From the NCBI GenBank assembly GCA_009773455.1, contig WSXU01000004.1, positions 89,263 to 153,262 on the forward strand: a stretch of DNA of 64,000 nucleotides. Direction: 5' to 3'. Both the position numbers and the translations under genes were made by a program. Positions within the stretch are counted from its first letter, which is position 1, and the number at the start of each line of letters is the position of its first letter. The notes beneath the pieces were generated by a model, which had not been told where the DNA came from, made no database searches, and worked only from the letters and a program-made list of their open reading frames with translations. Shown here piece by piece: positions 36,138 through 48,381 of this stretch. This stretch comes from Bacteroidota bacterium. GTDB lineage: Bacteria; Bacteroidota; Bacteroidia; Bacteroidales; Lentimicrobiaceae.

Positions 36138-38543
36138 ATGTCAAAATCTAATAGTTCGCTGCTGAAAATCAGCCATTCACGAAAACAATTGTCATTGCTG
36201 ATCCTATTACTGATCTATGGCCCCGTTCTGATGGCCCAGCAGAAAATCGTTTCACAGTACGAGGATCCCGGCTCAGCCTATGAAAACAGGGTCATTGACC
36301 TGCTTCACCTGGAAGCGTCAGTTGAGCCGGATACCATCACCGGTGGAGTTGCCGGCCTGGCTGTTTATACCTTTAATCCGCTGAGGCCGTATACCGACAC
36401 CATAACCATGTATGCACCAGGCATTCATCCTGAATATGTAAAAATCAACAACAAAAATGCCCGGTTTACTTTATCGGGTCAAACCCTGATTATAACCGGG
36501 TTTCCTGCCTCAATATCCGCAAACAATAACCTGCTGGAGATAAAATACAAATCTTCCGGCCCCTATGAGCCTTACTTTGTCGGATGGGATGATCCTACCC
36601 GCAGAATGCGCAGGCAGATATGGGCACACCGGCCATCCGGCTGGATTCCTTTTATAAACGACCGGCTAACGGTTGATCTCACCATTACCTTCAGCAGCAA
36701 ATACCTCGTTTATTCCAACGGGGAAAGAATCTCTGTTACTCAGAATCAGGATGGCACCAGTTCCTGGCACTATCGTATGGCCCATCCCCACCCCTTTTTC
36801 TCAACAGCGCTGGTCATCGGGAAATATGCCTGGAAGGAGATGAAAACCACCTCAGGAATACCGCTTGAATATTGGTATTATCCCGATATGGAAGACCATT
36901 TCGAACCCACTTACCGTTATTCAACCGAAATGTTTGACTTTCTGGAAAAGGAACTTGATGTATCTTACCCCTGGGAACTTTACCGGCAGGCTCCCGTGGC
37001 CGATTATTTATATGGTGCCATGGAAACCACCACGGCTACCATATTCGGTGACTATATGGCCATTGACGAGCGGGGATGGTGGGGAAGAAACTATGTGAAT
37101 GTCAATGTTCATGAACTCACCCATCAGTGGTTCGGCAACTATATTGCCCATCAGCCGGGTTCCGACGTATGGCTTACCGAAAGCCTTGCTACCTATTATG
37201 CCAAACTTTTCGAAAAATCCATTTTCGGCAACGATTATTATGAAAAAGAGCGGCTTTCGGAACAGAAAAAGGCGTTCACCCAAGCTGAACAGGATGATTA
37301 TCCGCTTGCCCATTCCCGTGCCGGCTCTTTCAGATGGTACCAGAAAGGTTCACTGGTGCTGGATATGCTGAGGGACGAAATGGGCGATTCCCTGTTTCGC
37401 AAAGCCATGACCCACTACCTGAAAAAATTTGCCTTTGCAGAAGCTTCTTCACACGACTTCATCAAGGCTTTCTATGAGGTTACAGGTTTGCCGCTTGACT
37501 GGTTTTTTGATCAATGGCTGTTTCGTGGCGGAGAGCCACACTTTGAAGTAAGTTTTACTGCCCGTCCTGATTATACTGAGTTGACAGTCAGACAGATTCA
37601 ACCCGCCACACCCACGACCGGCCCGTTCAGGGCTACCACAACGGTTGTGGCCGGGTACACTGACGGCAGCACTTCAAGCCACCGCATTACCCTTTCCGGA
37701 AAGGATTCAACATTCCGTCTCGCCAATAAAAAAAGGTTACCGGTGAGCTATGTCATTTTCGATTCAGGGAACCGCCTGCTGAAAAAACTTACTTTCAACA
37801 GGGCATTCGACCAGCTGGCTGCTGCAGCGACCGGAGCAACCCTGACCATCGACCGCTATGAAGCCCTCACAGCGATGCGATCCTTCACCCCTGCTGTCAA
37901 AAGGAAAGCTTTGCTGGCAGCTGCAAGTAAATCAGAAAACGAACTGATCTACACTGAAGTACTATCACAACTGGGGCTTGATAAAGATCCGGGAAGCAGT
38001 TCACTGTTCACGGGAGCGCTCAGGCACCCAGATGCTCTGATCCGCCGCGCTGCCATTGAGAATTATACGCTTACAAACCCCGGTGATACTGCACACATTT
38101 TTCATCTGCTATCGGACCCGGATTATATAAATACAGAACTTGCGCTTCGTAAACTATGTGCCTTCATGCCTGAAAAAGCCGGTTTCTGGCTTGCCACCAC
38201 AGCCGGGGAAACCGGATGGAGGGGAAGGAACATCAGGATGGCGTGGCTCGAAATAGCGGTAAGGTCAGGCGAAAGTAACAGGATAGATGAACTGAAGGAC
38301 TTTGCCAGCCCATCGTTCGATTTTGAAACCCGGATCAACGCCATCAAAGCACTGCAAAACCTCGGTTTTCTTGATCCTTCGCACGCCGTTAATCTGGTTA
38401 AAGCATATCACCACTGGAATCCAAAGCTATCACGTCCGGCCTGGGATGCCATCAGTATTTATGCAGCCACAGAAAAGAACAGGGTACTGATTGAAAAAGC
38501 ATTTGATCAGGAAGGTCTCACCCTTCCCCAATTCAAAAACTGA
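36138..38543 (+). CDS. M1 family aminopeptidase, secreted
   Basis: 801 aa from the ATG at 36138 (a GTG 15 bp upstream is also in frame); signal peptide about 10-34, ending LMAQ. The gluzincin site is intact: HELTHQW (His325, Glu326, His329) and Glu348 in WLTESLATY. The exopeptidase signature that is usually GxMEN reads GAMET here (about 293-297). The C-terminal 250 residues look like HEAT-type helical repeats (HPDALIRRAAIENY). It removes N-terminal residues from peptides, probably in the periplasm or at the surface. A bidirectional terminator follows. Confidence 0.9.
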   Translation: MSKSNSSLLKISHSRKQLSLLILLLIYGPVLMAQQKIVSQYEDPGSAYENRVIDLLHLEASVEPDTITGGVAGLAVYTFNPLRPYTDTITMYAPGIHPEYVKINNKNARFTLSGQTLIITGFPASISANNNLLEIKYKSSGPYEPYFVGWDDPTRRMRRQIWAHRPSGWIPFINDRLTVDLTITFSSKYLVYSNGERISVTQNQDGTSSWHYRMAHPHPFFSTALVIGKYAWKEMKTTSGIPLEYWYYPDMEDHFEPTYRYSTEMFDFLEKELDVSYPWELYRQAPVADYLYGAMETTTATIFGDYMAIDERGWWGRNYVNVNVHELTHQWFGNYIAHQPGSDVWLTESLATYYAKLFEKSIFGNDYYEKERLSEQKKAFTQAEQDDYPLAHSRAGSFRWYQKGSLVLDMLRDEMGDSLFRKAMTHYLKKFAFAEASSHDFIKAFYEVTGLPLDWFFDQWLFRGGEPHFEVSFTARPDYTELTVRQIQPATPTTGPFRATTTVVAGYTDGSTSSHRITLSGKDSTFRLANKKRLPVSYVIFDSGNRLLKKLTFNRAFDQLAAAATGATLTIDRYEALTAMRSFTPAVKRKALLAAASKSENELIYTEVLSQLGLDKDPGSSSLFTGALRHPDALIRRAAIENYTLTNPGDTAHIFHLLSDPDYINTELALRKLCAFMPEKAGFWLATTAGETGWRGRNIRMAWLEIAVRSGESNRIDELKDFASPSFDFETRINAIKALQNLGFLDPSHAVNLVKAYHHWNPKLSRPAWDAISIYAATEKNRVLIEKAFDQEGLTLPQFKN

Positions 38544-38553
38544 ACATTACCGG

Positions 38554-38596
38554 AATAAAAAGCGGGCTGCAGTTCTTTCTGCAGCCCGCTTTTATT
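38554..38596. terminator. Bidirectional terminator between M1 peptidase and DUF3467 genes
   Basis: Long stem AATAAAAAGCGGGCTGCAG / CTGCAGCCCGCTTTTATT with A/T tracts on both sides, between convergent genes. Confidence 0.92.
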
Positions 38597-38612
38597 GGTT
38601 ATAGACTCATGA

Positions 38613-38918
38613 TTAAGCCTGGGCTGTCGGCCCTCCGAGAGAGAAAGGCATGGTAGCTTCGGTTTCCTTGATGTGTCCGTGAACAGATTCAAATTTTGCA
38701 ATGTTTTCGCGCAGGGCGCCCAACAGTCTCTTTGCATGCTGCGGCGTAAGGATAATTCTTGATTTTACCTTTGCCTTGGGCACTCCGGGCATCATCTTGA
38801 CAAAGTCAATGATAAACTCGGCATTCGAATGGGTGATGATAGCGAGGTTTGAATAAATGCCTTCGGCCATTTCATCGCTTAGCTCAATGTTTATCTGGTT
38901 CTGCTTGTTATCGCTCAT
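38613..38918 (-). CDS. DUF3467 family protein
   Basis: 101 aa from the ATG at 38918. The upstream in-frame start at 38963 would translate the rpoC-side terminator region and is rejected. INIELSDEMAEGIYSNLAIITHSNAEFIIDFVKMMPGVPKAKVKSRIILTPQHAKRLLGAL is the DUF3467 pattern, a small cytoplasmic family of unknown role, common next to rpoC in Bacteroidota. Here it follows rpoC on the same strand after a terminator, so it may be read partly by read-through. Confidence 0.85.
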   Translation of the reverse strand: MSDNKQNQINIELSDEMAEGIYSNLAIITHSNAEFIIDFVKMMPGVPKAKVKSRIILTPQHAKRLLGALRENIAKFESVHGHIKETEATMPFSLGGPTAQA

Positions 38919-38944
38919 GATAATTGTTTTAACAATGTTATTCA

Positions 38945-38989
38945 ATAAAAAAAAGAGCGACAAGTGAATTTCTGACCTGCCGCTCTTTC
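38945..38989 (-). terminator. Terminator of the rpoBC operon
   Basis: On minus, AAAGAGCG and CGCTCTTT form the stem and run into nine T residues (A tract at 38947-38954 on plus), starting 12 bp after the rpoC stop codon. Confidence 0.88.
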
Positions 38990-39000
38990 TGTTTCAGTGT

Positions 39001-42000
39001 TTAATCTTCGTAAACATCGGCTTTCGAAGCCATCAGTTTTTCGTATTCATCACGCGAGCCAACGATCAGGTCGTCGTATTCACGAAGTCCGGTTCCGGCA
39101 GGAATCAGGTGACCCACAATAACATTCTCCTTCAATCCGAGGAGGTCGTCATTCTTGGCATTGATGGCTGCAACGGTAAGCACCTTGGTTGTTTCCTGGA
39201 ACGAAGCGGCTGATATAAAGCTCTTGGTCTGAAGTGAAGCCCTGGTGATACCCTGAAGCACCTGCTTGGCTGTTGCCGGCTGTGCATCGCGTGCATCAAT
39301 CAGTTTTTTATCGCGGCGTTTCAGCAATGAGTTCTCATCGCGAAGCTTACGTGCGGTAACAATCTGACCTGGTTTCAGGTTGGGTGATTCGCCGGGATTG
39401 ATCACGACTTTCTTACCAAAGATCCAGTCATTTTCATCGTGGAAATCGATCTTGTTGACCAATTCACCTTCGAGGAATTTGGTATCGCCCGGATCGGCAA
39501 CTTCAACTTTACGCATCATCTGACGAACGATGACCTCGTAATGCTTGTCGTTGATCTTAACACCCTGCAAACGGTAAACCTCCTGAATTTCATTCACGAT
39601 ATACTCCTGAACTTTCATTGGTCCCTTGATGGCAAGGATATCACTCGGCGTCATGGCACCTTCCGAAAGCGGGGTACCGGCCTTTACGTAGTCGTTTTCC
39701 TGTGCGAGAATCTGTTTGGATGTCGGGATCAGGTAACTCTTTTCTTCTCCGGTTTTTGAAGTGATGATAACTTCACGGTTACCACGTTTCAACTTCTTAC
39801 CAAATGAAACCACACCGTCGATCTCAGCTACAATTGCAGGATCAGATGGGTTACGAGCCTCAAAGAGTTCGGTTACCCTTGGCAGACCTCCGGTGATGTC
39901 ACCGGATTTTCCGATGGCACGCGGAATCTTCACGAGTATTTCACCGGCTTTGATCTTCCGGGTCTCTTCCACAATGATGTGTGAACCAACCGGAATATCA
40001 TACACCCTGAGGTCGGCATTGTCCTGCCCCACAATTCTGATGCTCGGGTTCTTTGTCTTCTGGCGCGATTCGATGATCACTTTATCGTGATAACCGGTCT
40101 GCTCATCCGATTCAACCCTGTAGGTAGTACCTTCAATGATGTTGTCGAAAATAACCTTACCTGAAACTTCAGAAAGGATTACGGCATTGTATGGATCCCA
40201 GTCGCTGATCAGTTCTCCCTTTTTGAGTTCGCTGCCCTGACGGAAGTAAAGGTTTGCACCATAAGGTATGTGTGCCGAAGCAAGCACGATACTTGTCTTT
40301 TTATCGACAATCCTCATTTCAGCTGAACGGCCGATAACGATATCGTATTTTTTACCTTCTGCATTCTCATATTCAACATAACGGAGTTCATCAATCTCAA
40401 GAATACCATCGTATTTGGCTTCTATGCGCGATGAAACCGAAATGTTGGAAGCAGTACCCCCGACGTGGAACGTACGGAGAGTAAGCTGGGTTCCCGGCTC
40501 ACCGATTGACTGTGCCGCGATAACACCAACGGCTTCACCCTTCTGAACCATTCGACCTGTTGCCAGGTTGCGTCCGTAACACTTGGCACAAACACCCTTC
40601 TTTGATTCGCAGGTGAGTACCGAGCGGATTTCAACGGCTTCGATCGGTGAATCATCGATGATGCGTGAAACATCTTCGGTAAGCTCGTCACCGGCTGTAA
40701 TGATAAGATCACCGGTCTGCGGATGATAGATATCGTGGAGAGAAACACGGCCAAGAATACGGTCGTAAAGTGTTTCTACAACTTCCTCGTTTTTCTTCAG
40801 AGCAGTGGTGGTCAATCCGCGCAATGTACCGCAGTCGGGTTCTGTGATGACCACATCCTGGGCAACGTCGACCAGCCTGCGGGTAAGGTAACCGGCGTCG
40901 GCAGTCTTCAGCGCGGTATCGGCAAGACCCTTACGGGCACCGTGGGTTGAAATGAAGTACTCAAGAACCGACAATCCTTCCTTGAAGTTTGAAAGAATCG
41001 GGTTTTCAATAATTTCACCTCCCGAAGCACCTGATTTCTGAGGCTTGGCCATAAGACCCCTCATTCCTGAAAGCTGGCGGATCTGTTCTTTCGATCCGCG
41101 GGCGCCTGAATCAAGCATCATATAAACCGGGTTGAAACCCTGTTTATCGTGCGAAAGATTCTCCATCAGGGTATAGGTCAGACGCGAATTGGTATGTGTC
41201 CAGATGTCGATAATCTGGTTGTAACGTTCGTTGTTTGTGATGAAACCCATGTTGTAGTTGCTCATCACCTCTTCAACCTCGGCATTGGCCTGACCAACGA
41301 GTTCTTCCTTTACATCCGGAACGATAACATCGCTCAGCGTAAACGACAAACCTCCCCTGAAAGCCATGGTATATCCCTGGCTCTTGATGTCGTCAAGGAA
41401 CTGGGCTGTCTTGGCTGTACCTGTTTTCTTCAGTACGTCACCGATGATATCCCTCAGGGCTTTCTTGGTAAGCAGCTGGTTGATGTAACCAAATTCAGCG
41501 GGAACTACCTGGTTGAAAAGCACCCGTCCAACGGTTGTTTCAATCAGTTTTTCGGTCTGGAAATCAGTCTCGGGGAGACGGATTTTAACCTTTATATAAG
41601 CGTGAAGGTCAACTACCTTCTCGTTGTAAGCAATGATAACCTCTTCGGGCGAATAGAAAATCATGCCTTCACCTTTGACAGGGTTTTCAGGAATCGACTT
41701 GCGGCCTTTGGTCATATAGTAAAGGCCGAGAACCATGTCCTGGGAAGGTACGGTAATCGGGGCGCCGTTGGCAGGATTCAGAATGTTGTGTGAGGCAAGC
41801 ATCAGCAACTGGGCTTCCAGGATGGCTGCATTGCCAAGCGGTACGTGAACAGCCATCTGGTCACCGTCGAAGTCGGCGTTGAAAGCCGTACAAACAAGCG
41901 GGTGCAGCTGTATGGCCTTACCCTCGATCAGTTTCGGCTGAAAAGCCTGAATACCGAGCCGGTGAAGGGTTGGCGCACGGTTGAGCATGACCGGATGTCC

Positions 42001-43311
42001 CTTCAGGATATTCTCAAGGATATCCCATACTACAGGATCTTTTCTGTCAACAATTTTCTTGGCAGACTTAACGGTCTTTACAATACCCCTTTCAAGCATC
42101 TTGCGGATGATGAATGGTTTGAAAAGTTCCGAAGCCATATCTTTCGGCAAACCGCACTCATTCAGTTTAAGCTCGGGACCGACAACGATTACCGAACGAC
42201 CTGAATAATCGACACGTTTACCCAGAAGGTTCTGACGGAAACGTCCCTGTTTACCTTTCAAACTGTCGCTCAGTGATTTCAGCGCCCTGTTCGATTCGGT
42301 CTTCACTGAATTGGCCTTGCGCGAATTATCGAACAATGAATCAACGGCTTCCTGCAGCATACGTTTTTCATTACGCATGATCACATCGGGGGCCTTGATT
42401 TCGATCAGCCTTTTCAGACGGTTGTTGCGGATAATTACCCTGCGGTAGAGGTCGTTAAGGTCACTCGTGGCAAAACGTCCGCCATCGAGGGGAACCAGCG
42501 GCCTGAGTTCGGGCGGAATCACCGGAACCACTTTCACGATCATCCATTCGGGATGATTTTCAATGCGGCTCTGGGCATCGCGGAATGCTTCAAACACCTG
42601 GAGGCGTTTCAGTGCATCGGCTTTACGCTGTTGTGAAGTTTCGTTGTTTGCCTTATGCCTCAGATCATACGACTCCTGGTCAAGATCAAGTCCTTTCAGG
42701 AGATCGTAAAGGGCTTCAGCACCCATTTTTGAAACAAATTTATTGGGGTCTGAATCGTCGAGGTACTGATTTTCTTTCGGCAACGCGTCAAGAACTTCAA
42801 AATACTGCTCCTCTGTAAGCAGGGCCATTTTTTCAATCTTGACTTCTTCTTTCAGCATAACGCCATCCATGATGCCGGGCTGTACGACTACGTAACGCTC
42901 GTAGTAGATGATGGAGTCAAGCTTTTTTGTATTGAGGTTCAGCAGGGCGCCGATTTTGTTGGGCAACGACCTGAAGAACCAGATGTGGGCAACAGGAACG
43001 ACCAGCTGAATGTGGCCCATCCGCTCACGGCGGACTTTTTTCTCTGTAACCTCAACACCGCACCGGTCGCAGACAATGCCCTTGTACCGGATTCTTTTAT
43101 ATTTTCCGCAATGACATTCCCAATCTTTTACCGGACCGAAGATCCGCTCACAAAACAATCCGTCACGTTCCGGTTTATAGGTACGGTAGTTGATTGTTTC
43201 GGGCTTCAGTACTTCACCGCTTGAACGCTCGAGAATGGCCTCGGGCGAGGCAAGGCTGATGGTAATCCTGGAAAAATTGCTGGAAATTGTGCTGTCTTTT
43301 CTGAAAGCCAT
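39001..43311 (-). CDS. rpoC: DNA-directed RNA polymerase subunit beta'
   Basis: 1436 aa. The N-terminal zinc site is present (Cys66, Cys68, Cys81, Cys84: CHC ... CDRC), as is the catalytic NADFDGDQM loop (Asp480, Asp482, Asp484) that holds the active-site magnesium, and the second zinc cluster ([11 protein letters not shown]) near 880-900. Trigger-loop region ([13 protein letters not shown]) follows. Subunit beta' pairs with RpoB to form the catalytic centre and clamp. It lies 106 bp downstream of rpoB in the same transcription unit. The length agrees with Bacteroidota beta'. Confidence 0.98.
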   Translation of the reverse strand: MAFRKDSTISSNFSRITISLASPEAILERSSGEVLKPETINYRTYKPERDGLFCERIFGPVKDWECHCGKYKRIRYKGIVCDRCGVEVTEKKVRRERMGHIQLVVPVAHIWFFRSLPNKIGALLNLNTKKLDSIIYYERYVVVQPGIMDGVMLKEEVKIEKMALLTEEQYFEVLDALPKENQYLDDSDPNKFVSKMGAEALYDLLKGLDLDQESYDLRHKANNETSQQRKADALKRLQVFEAFRDAQSRIENHPEWMIVKVVPVIPPELRPLVPLDGGRFATSDLNDLYRRVIIRNNRLKRLIEIKAPDVIMRNEKRMLQEAVDSLFDNSRKANSVKTESNRALKSLSDSLKGKQGRFRQNLLGKRVDYSGRSVIVVGPELKLNECGLPKDMASELFKPFIIRKMLERGIVKTVKSAKKIVDRKDPVVWDILENILKGHPVMLNRAPTLHRLGIQAFQPKLIEGKAIQLHPLVCTAFNADFDGDQMAVHVPLGNAAILEAQLLMLASHNILNPANGAPITVPSQDMVLGLYYMTKGRKSIPENPVKGEGMIFYSPEEVIIAYNEKVVDLHAYIKVKIRLPETDFQTEKLIETTVGRVLFNQVVPAEFGYINQLLTKKALRDIIGDVLKKTGTAKTAQFLDDIKSQGYTMAFRGGLSFTLSDVIVPDVKEELVGQANAEVEEVMSNYNMGFITNNERYNQIIDIWTHTNSRLTYTLMENLSHDKQGFNPVYMMLDSGARGSKEQIRQLSGMRGLMAKPQKSGASGGEIIENPILSNFKEGLSVLEYFISTHGARKGLADTALKTADAGYLTRRLVDVAQDVVITEPDCGTLRGLTTTALKKNEEVVETLYDRILGRVSLHDIYHPQTGDLIITAGDELTEDVSRIIDDSPIEAVEIRSVLTCESKKGVCAKCYGRNLATGRMVQKGEAVGVIAAQSIGEPGTQLTLRTFHVGGTASNISVSSRIEAKYDGILEIDELRYVEYENAEGKKYDIVIGRSAEMRIVDKKTSIVLASAHIPYGANLYFRQGSELKKGELISDWDPYNAVILSEVSGKVIFDNIIEGTTYRVESDEQTGYHDKVIIESRQKTKNPSIRIVGQDNADLRVYDIPVGSHIIVEETRKIKAGEILVKIPRAIGKSGDITGGLPRVTELFEARNPSDPAIVAEIDGVVSFGKKLKRGNREVIITSKTGEEKSYLIPTSKQILAQENDYVKAGTPLSEGAMTPSDILAIKGPMKVQEYIVNEIQEVYRLQGVKINDKHYEVIVRQMMRKVEVADPGDTKFLEGELVNKIDFHDENDWIFGKKVVINPGESPNLKPGQIVTARKLRDENSLLKRRDKKLIDARDAQPATAKQVLQGITRASLQTKSFISAASFQETTKVLTVAAINAKNDDLLGLKENVIVGHLIPAGTGLREYDDLIVGSRDEYEKLMASKADVYED

Positions 43312-43417
43312 ATGCTGTTGAATAAATATTTAAGTGAAGATTCTGAAAATACCGGTTTAAACCTGACTGCCGGATAAACTTTTAAAGTGTTAACCGGCAG
43401 ACAGGATTCCCGTGTGA

Positions 43418-46400
43418 TTAATCGAAAGAGATGTTCAGGCCAAGACCCCTGAGCTCGTGAACGAGAACGTTGAACGATTCAGGAATTCCGGGGATCGGCA
43501 TATTTTCGCCCTTAACAATGGCTTCGTATGCTTTTGCCCTGCCCATAACGTCATCCGATTTAACTGTAAGTATTTCCTGAAGTATGTGCGAAGCACCGAA
43601 TGCTTCAAGCGCCCAGACTTCCATTTCACCGAATCGCTGTCCCCCGAACTGGGCTTTACCACCAAGGGGTTGCTGCGTAATAAGCGAATAAGGTCCGATA
43701 GAACGTGCATGCATCTTATCGTCCACCATATGGTGAAGTTTCAGCATATAGATATATCCGACGGTTGCCGGCTGATCAAAACGCTCTCCGGTTCCGCCGT
43801 CATACAGGAATACGCGGCCATTTTCAGGCAATCCTGCACTTTTCAGGTAATCGTTGATCACTGATTCTGCGGCACCGTCGAAAATCGGGGTGGCGAAATT
43901 CAGGCCAAGTTTCTTACCGGCCCATGCAAGAACCGTTTCGTAAATCTGTCCCAGGTTCATACGCGAAGGTACACCAAGCGGGTTGAGCACAATGTCAACC
44001 GGTGTTCCGTCTGCCAGGAAAGGCATATCCTCTTCGCGGACGATCCTTGCTACAATACCCTTGTTTCCGTGGCGACCGGCCATTTTATCACCCACTTTCA
44101 GTTTGCGTTTCTTGGCAACGTAAACTTTGGCCATCTGCACGATACCGTTCGGAAGATCATCGCCTACTGTGGCAACGAATTTCTTACGGTTATATACACC
44201 GAGTATTTCCTTGTACTTGATGATGTAATTGTTGATCAGGGCTTTAACGAGATCGTTTACATCCTTGTCGGTGGTCCATTTGCTCGGGTTAACGCTCAGG
44301 TAATCGATGCCCATGAGCATCTTCTGCGTAAACTTAACTTTCTTGGGTACGATTTCTTCCTTGAAGTTGTTGTAAACGCCCTGTGAAGTCTTTCCGGAAA
44401 CGAGAATGGTCAGTTTATCAACAAGTTTGGTTTTAAGGTCGTGAGAGTTCTTTGCAAACTCATCGTCGAGCACTTTCACCATATCCTTTTCCTTGGCTTT
44501 GACCTTACGGTCCTTAATCATGCGTGAGAAAAGTTTCTTGTCAACAACCACACCTTTCATCGATGGGGGTGTCTTCAGCGAAGCATCCTTCACATCACCG
44601 GCCTTGTCGCCGAAGATGGCCCGAAGCAGTTTTTCTTCCGGGGTCGGATCGCTTTCACCTTTCGGGGTGATCTTGCCAATGAGAATATCGCCTTCATTAA
44701 CCTCGGCACCAATGCGGATCAGACCGTTTTCGTCTAGATCCTTGGTGGCTTCGGTACTTACGTTGGGGATATCGTTGGTGAGTTCTTCCACGCCGCGTTT
44801 GGTATCGCGCACTTCAAGGATAAACTCCTCGATGTGGATGGAAGTAAAGATGTCCTCTTTAACTACTTTTTCAGAAATAACGATCGCATCCTCGAAGTTG
44901 TAACCCTTCCATGGCATAAAAGCCACCATCAGGTTGCGGCCGAGGGCGAGATCACCCTTCTGTGTTCCGTATCCTTCGCAGAGAACCTGGCCTTTTTTCA
45001 CCTTATCACCCTTACGCACGATCGGGCGAAGGTTGATACAGGTATTCTGGTTGGTTCTTGCAAATTTCGTGAGGGTATAATGTTTGACATCGTCATCAAA
45101 ACTAACCAGTTTCTCATCTTCGAGACGGGTATGACGAATCACAATTTCAGCGGCATCAACAAATTCAACAAGTCCGTCGCATTCAGCGGTAACGAGCACC
45201 CTTGAATCGAAGGCCACACTCTTTTCAATACCGGTACCAACAATCGGTGCCTCGGGATTGAGCAGTGGTACAGCCTGACGCATCATGTTCGATCCCATGA
45301 GTGCACGGTTGGCATCGTCATGCTCAAGGAAAGGAATCAGTGAAGCGGCGATAGAAGCAATCTGGTTTGGAGCTATATCGATAAGGTCGACATTCTCCTT
45401 CTCAACGATGGGATAGTCGGCCAGGTAACGTACTTTGATGCGGTCGAACAGGAAATTACCATCGTCGGCCATAGGTGTGGTCGCCTGGGCAATTACCTTG
45501 TTTTCTTCTTCTTCAGCACTCAGGTAAACAGGTGCTTCAGCAGGATCTACCTTACCGTTGACAACCCTCTTGTAAGGGGTTTCAATAAATCCGAGCCTGT
45601 TGATTTTTGCATAAACGCACAATGAAGAGATAAGGCCGATGTTTGGTCCTTCCGGGGTTTCGATGGTACACAACCTTCCGTAGTGGGTATAGTGAACGTC
45701 GCGGACTTCAAATCCGGCGCGTTCGCGCGACAAACCACCGGGGCCGAGGGCTGATACCCTTCTCTTGTGGGTAAGTTCAGCCAGCGGGTTGGTCTGATCC
45801 ATGAACTGTGAAAGCTGGTTGGTTCCGAAGAATGAGTTGATCACCGATGAGAGTGTCTTGGCATTGATCAGATCCATGGGAGTGAACACCTCATTGTCGC
45901 GTACATTCATACGTTCACGGATGGTACGTGCCATACGGGCCAGTCCTACACCAAACTGGTTATAGAGCTGTTCGCCGACGGTACGAACCCTACGGTTACT
46001 CAGGTGGTCGATGTCGTCGACCTCAGTCCTCATATTGATCAGCCCGATCAGGTATTTGATGATCGAGATGATGTCCTGCTTGGTAAGCACCCTCGTATCG
46101 AGGGATGTGTCGAGCTGGAGTTTCTTGTTGATCCTGTAACGTCCTACATCACCCAGGTCGTAGCGTTTATCGGAAAAGAAAAGCTTTTCGATGATACCGC
46201 GGGCTGTTTCCTCATCGGGAGGTTCGGCATTACGCAATTGTCTGTAGATGTACTCAACCGCTTCTTTTTCTGAGTTGGCCGTATCCTTCTGCAGGGTATT
46301 GAATATAATTGAGAAGTCAATATTATCAAGGTCATCACGGTGGAGAAGGATGGTCTTGGCACCGGATTCAACAATCTGGTCAATATGGTGGTTCTCGATG

Positions 46401-47224
46401 ACCGTTTCACGGTCGATGATGACCTCGGTACGTTCGATGGAAACTACTTCTCCGGTATCCTCATCAACGAAATCCTCCACCCAGTTTTTCAACACCCTGG
46501 CGGCGAGTTTGCGTCCGACAACTTTTTTGATTCCGGCTTTTGACACTTTCACCTCTTCGGCCAGGTTGAATATTTCCAGAATATCCTTATCGGTTTCGTA
46601 ACCGATGGCCCTCAGAAGGGTGGTAACGGGTAATTTCTTTTTCCGGTCAATGTATGCATACATCACATTGTTGATGTCGGTGGTAAATTCCATCCAGGAG
46701 CCCTTAAACGGGATGATCCTGGCCGAGAACAACTGTGAACCGTTGGCATGGTAGCTGGTGCCGAAAAACACACCGGGTGAGCGGTGCAGCTGTGATACAA
46801 CGACCCTTTCGGCGCCATTGACCACAAACGTACCTTTGGGAGTCATGTAGGGGATCATTCCCAGGTAAACGTCCTGTATAATGGTCTCAAAATCCTCATG
46901 TTCCGGATCGGTACAATACAGTTTGAGTTTGGCTTTCAGAGGCACACTGTAGGTGAGTCCTCTTTCAATACATTCCTCGATCGAATAACGCGGGGGATCA
47001 ATGAAGTAGTCGAGAAACTCGAGTACAAAATTGTTGCGCGCATCGGTGATCGGAAAGTTTTCAGCGAAAACCTTGTACAAGCCTTCCGAAGCCCGGTTTT
47101 CGGGGTTCGTTTCCAATTGAAAAAAATCCTGAAATGACTTGATCTGTATATCAAGGAAATCAGGATAAGCGGCTCTGATCTTAGATGTTCCGAAACTTAT
47201 ACGTTCGATTGTTTTTGAAGCCAA
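43418..47224 (-). CDS. rpoB: DNA-directed RNA polymerase subunit beta
   Basis: 1268 aa. The rifampicin region ([34 protein letters not shown]) is wild-type in appearance; the later HGNKGIVA and [21 protein letters not shown] blocks of the catalytic core are intact. It forms one half of the active-site cleft. It is preceded by a 139-bp rplL-rpoB spacer with two hairpins and followed by rpoC. Confidence 0.98.
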   Translation of the reverse strand: MASKTIERISFGTSKIRAAYPDFLDIQIKSFQDFFQLETNPENRASEGLYKVFAENFPITDARNNFVLEFLDYFIDPPRYSIEECIERGLTYSVPLKAKLKLYCTDPEHEDFETIIQDVYLGMIPYMTPKGTFVVNGAERVVVSQLHRSPGVFFGTSYHANGSQLFSARIIPFKGSWMEFTTDINNVMYAYIDRKKKLPVTTLLRAIGYETDKDILEIFNLAEEVKVSKAGIKKVVGRKLAARVLKNWVEDFVDEDTGEVVSIERTEVIIDRETVIENHHIDQIVESGAKTILLHRDDLDNIDFSIIFNTLQKDTANSEKEAVEYIYRQLRNAEPPDEETARGIIEKLFFSDKRYDLGDVGRYRINKKLQLDTSLDTRVLTKQDIISIIKYLIGLINMRTEVDDIDHLSNRRVRTVGEQLYNQFGVGLARMARTIRERMNVRDNEVFTPMDLINAKTLSSVINSFFGTNQLSQFMDQTNPLAELTHKRRVSALGPGGLSRERAGFEVRDVHYTHYGRLCTIETPEGPNIGLISSLCVYAKINRLGFIETPYKRVVNGKVDPAEAPVYLSAEEEENKVIAQATTPMADDGNFLFDRIKVRYLADYPIVEKENVDLIDIAPNQIASIAASLIPFLEHDDANRALMGSNMMRQAVPLLNPEAPIVGTGIEKSVAFDSRVLVTAECDGLVEFVDAAEIVIRHTRLEDEKLVSFDDDVKHYTLTKFARTNQNTCINLRPIVRKGDKVKKGQVLCEGYGTQKGDLALGRNLMVAFMPWKGYNFEDAIVISEKVVKEDIFTSIHIEEFILEVRDTKRGVEELTNDIPNVSTEATKDLDENGLIRIGAEVNEGDILIGKITPKGESDPTPEEKLLRAIFGDKAGDVKDASLKTPPSMKGVVVDKKLFSRMIKDRKVKAKEKDMVKVLDDEFAKNSHDLKTKLVDKLTILVSGKTSQGVYNNFKEEIVPKKVKFTQKMLMGIDYLSVNPSKWTTDKDVNDLVKALINNYIIKYKEILGVYNRKKFVATVGDDLPNGIVQMAKVYVAKKRKLKVGDKMAGRHGNKGIVARIVREEDMPFLADGTPVDIVLNPLGVPSRMNLGQIYETVLAWAGKKLGLNFATPIFDGAAESVINDYLKSAGLPENGRVFLYDGGTGERFDQPATVGYIYMLKLHHMVDDKMHARSIGPYSLITQQPLGGKAQFGGQRFGEMEVWALEAFGASHILQEILTVKSDDVMGRAKAYEAIVKGENMPIPGIPESFNVLVHELRGLGLNISFD

Positions 47225-47269
47225 GGTTGTAAAATTTAAAGTAAATACTCTGTTATTTAAACAATTAAA

Positions 47270-47287
47270 CCCGATTTAAAAATCGGG
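47270..47287 (-). other. Hairpin upstream of rpoB
   Basis: Perfect 8-bp stem CCCGATTT / AAATCGGG with a 2-nt loop in the rplL-rpoB spacer. On minus the following sequence TTTAATTG is T-rich, so it could be a partial terminator (attenuator) that lowers rpoBC relative to rplL expression, as known for E. coli; this is inference. Confidence 0.6.
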
Positions 47288-47305
47288 AAACAGCAGATTC
47301 TGAAC

Positions 47306-47321
47306 CTATGCGTACGCATAG
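47306..47321. repeat. Perfect 16-bp palindrome in rplL-rpoB spacer
   Basis: CTATGCGTACGCATAG is perfectly self-complementary without a loop, which suits protein binding or RNA processing better than an ordinary terminator. Confidence 0.75.
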
Positions 47322-47363
47322 AAACAGAACCTGCATGTATAATTGCAATAAAATCCCATCTAC

Positions 47364-47747
47364 TTATTTTACTTCAACCTCTGCTCCGGCTTCTTCGAGT
47401 TGTTTTTTCAGTGCTTCAGCTTCGTCTTTCGATACGCCTTCTTTGATTGCTTTGGGAGCAGCGTCAACAAGTTCCTTGGCTTCTTTCAGACCAAGGCTGG
47501 TGAGTTCTTTCACGAGTTTAACAACTGCAAGTTTAGCCTGACCAGCTGCCTTGAGTATAACGTCGAACTGGGTTTTTTCTTCAGCAACTGCTGCTTCACC
47601 AGCACCAGCACCACCGCCGGCCATCATAACCGGGGCTGCAGCTGCGGGTTCAATTCCGTATTCTTCTTTAAGAATCAGGGCTAATTCGTTAACTTCTTTA
47701 ACAGTCAGGTTAACCAATTGTTCTGCAAAAGCTTTTAAGTCTGCCAT
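47364..47747 (-). CDS. rplL: Ribosomal protein bL12 (L7/L12)
   Basis: 127 aa. N-terminal dimerisation helices ([26 protein letters not shown]), an Ala/Gly-rich hinge ([17 protein letters not shown]) and the globular C-domain ([35 protein letters not shown]). It forms the stalk that recruits translation GTPases such as EF-Tu, encoded 3 kb upstream. 73 bp after rplJ. Confidence 0.98.
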   Translation of the reverse strand: MADLKAFAEQLVNLTVKEVNELALILKEEYGIEPAAAAPVMMAGGGAGAGEAAVAEEKTQFDVILKAAGQAKLAVVKLVKELTSLGLKEAKELVDAAPKAIKEGVSKDEAEALKKQLEEAGAEVEVK

Positions 47748-47820
47748 TTTTATTGATGTTTAAATTGTTTTACAATGTAAGTTACTTGTTCAGTTTTCGG
47801 TTTATGCTTCCTAATGAAGC

Positions 47821-48342
47821 TTAAGCTTCCCTTTCTGACAGGGTTTTGAGAACGCCGCTCAGTTTCTGTCCACCAGACTGCAGTGCAGAAATAACATTCT
47901 TTGCAGGTGACTGGAGAGCGAGGATAATGTCGCCGATGAGTTCGTTCTTCGATTTGATGCTGATAAGCATATCAAGGCTGGTGTCACCAACAAATGACAT
48001 TTCTTCAACGTAGGCACCTTTAAGTATAGGCTTGGTGCTGGTTCTACGGAATTCCTTGATTAACTTCGCAGGCTCATTGTTTACTTCCGATAACATGATG
48101 GAAGTAGCACCCTTGAGTGTGTTGTACAGACCGGAGAAGTCCTTGTCGGAACGCTCCATAGCCTTGCGCAACAGTGTGTTTTTAACAACGATCAGTTTTA
48201 CTTCTTTTTTGAAGCAAAGCCTTCTCAACCTGCTTGTGACTTCCACATTCAGGTCAGAGATATCTGTGATATAGATATTGTTGCTATTTTGCAGTTGCTC
48301 GGTCAGGGTGTCAATCAGTTGACTCTTTTCTTCTTTTCTCAT
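47821..48342 (-). CDS. rplJ: Ribosomal protein uL10
   Basis: 173 aa. Starts MRKEEKSQLIDTLTEQLQNSNNIYITDI; contains the rRNA-binding domain (LRRLCFKKEVKLIVVKNTLLRKAM) and a C-terminal helix that binds bL12. Base of the ribosomal stalk. It lies 39 bp after rplA, with no long leader, so regulation by an extended L10 leader is not evident. Confidence 0.97.
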   Translation of the reverse strand: MRKEEKSQLIDTLTEQLQNSNNIYITDISDLNVEVTSRLRRLCFKKEVKLIVVKNTLLRKAMERSDKDFSGLYNTLKGATSIMLSEVNNEPAKLIKEFRRTSTKPILKGAYVEEMSFVGDTSLDMLISIKSKNELIGDIILALQSPAKNVISALQSGGQKLSGVLKTLSEREA

Positions 48343-48381
48343 GATAATTTTTCAGTTTTGAGGAAAGTTCCACAGACTAAC

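Noticed and set aside
47821..48381. Long L10-type leader regulating rplJL
   Set aside because: Only 39 bp separate rplA and rplJ, too short for the classic leader structure.
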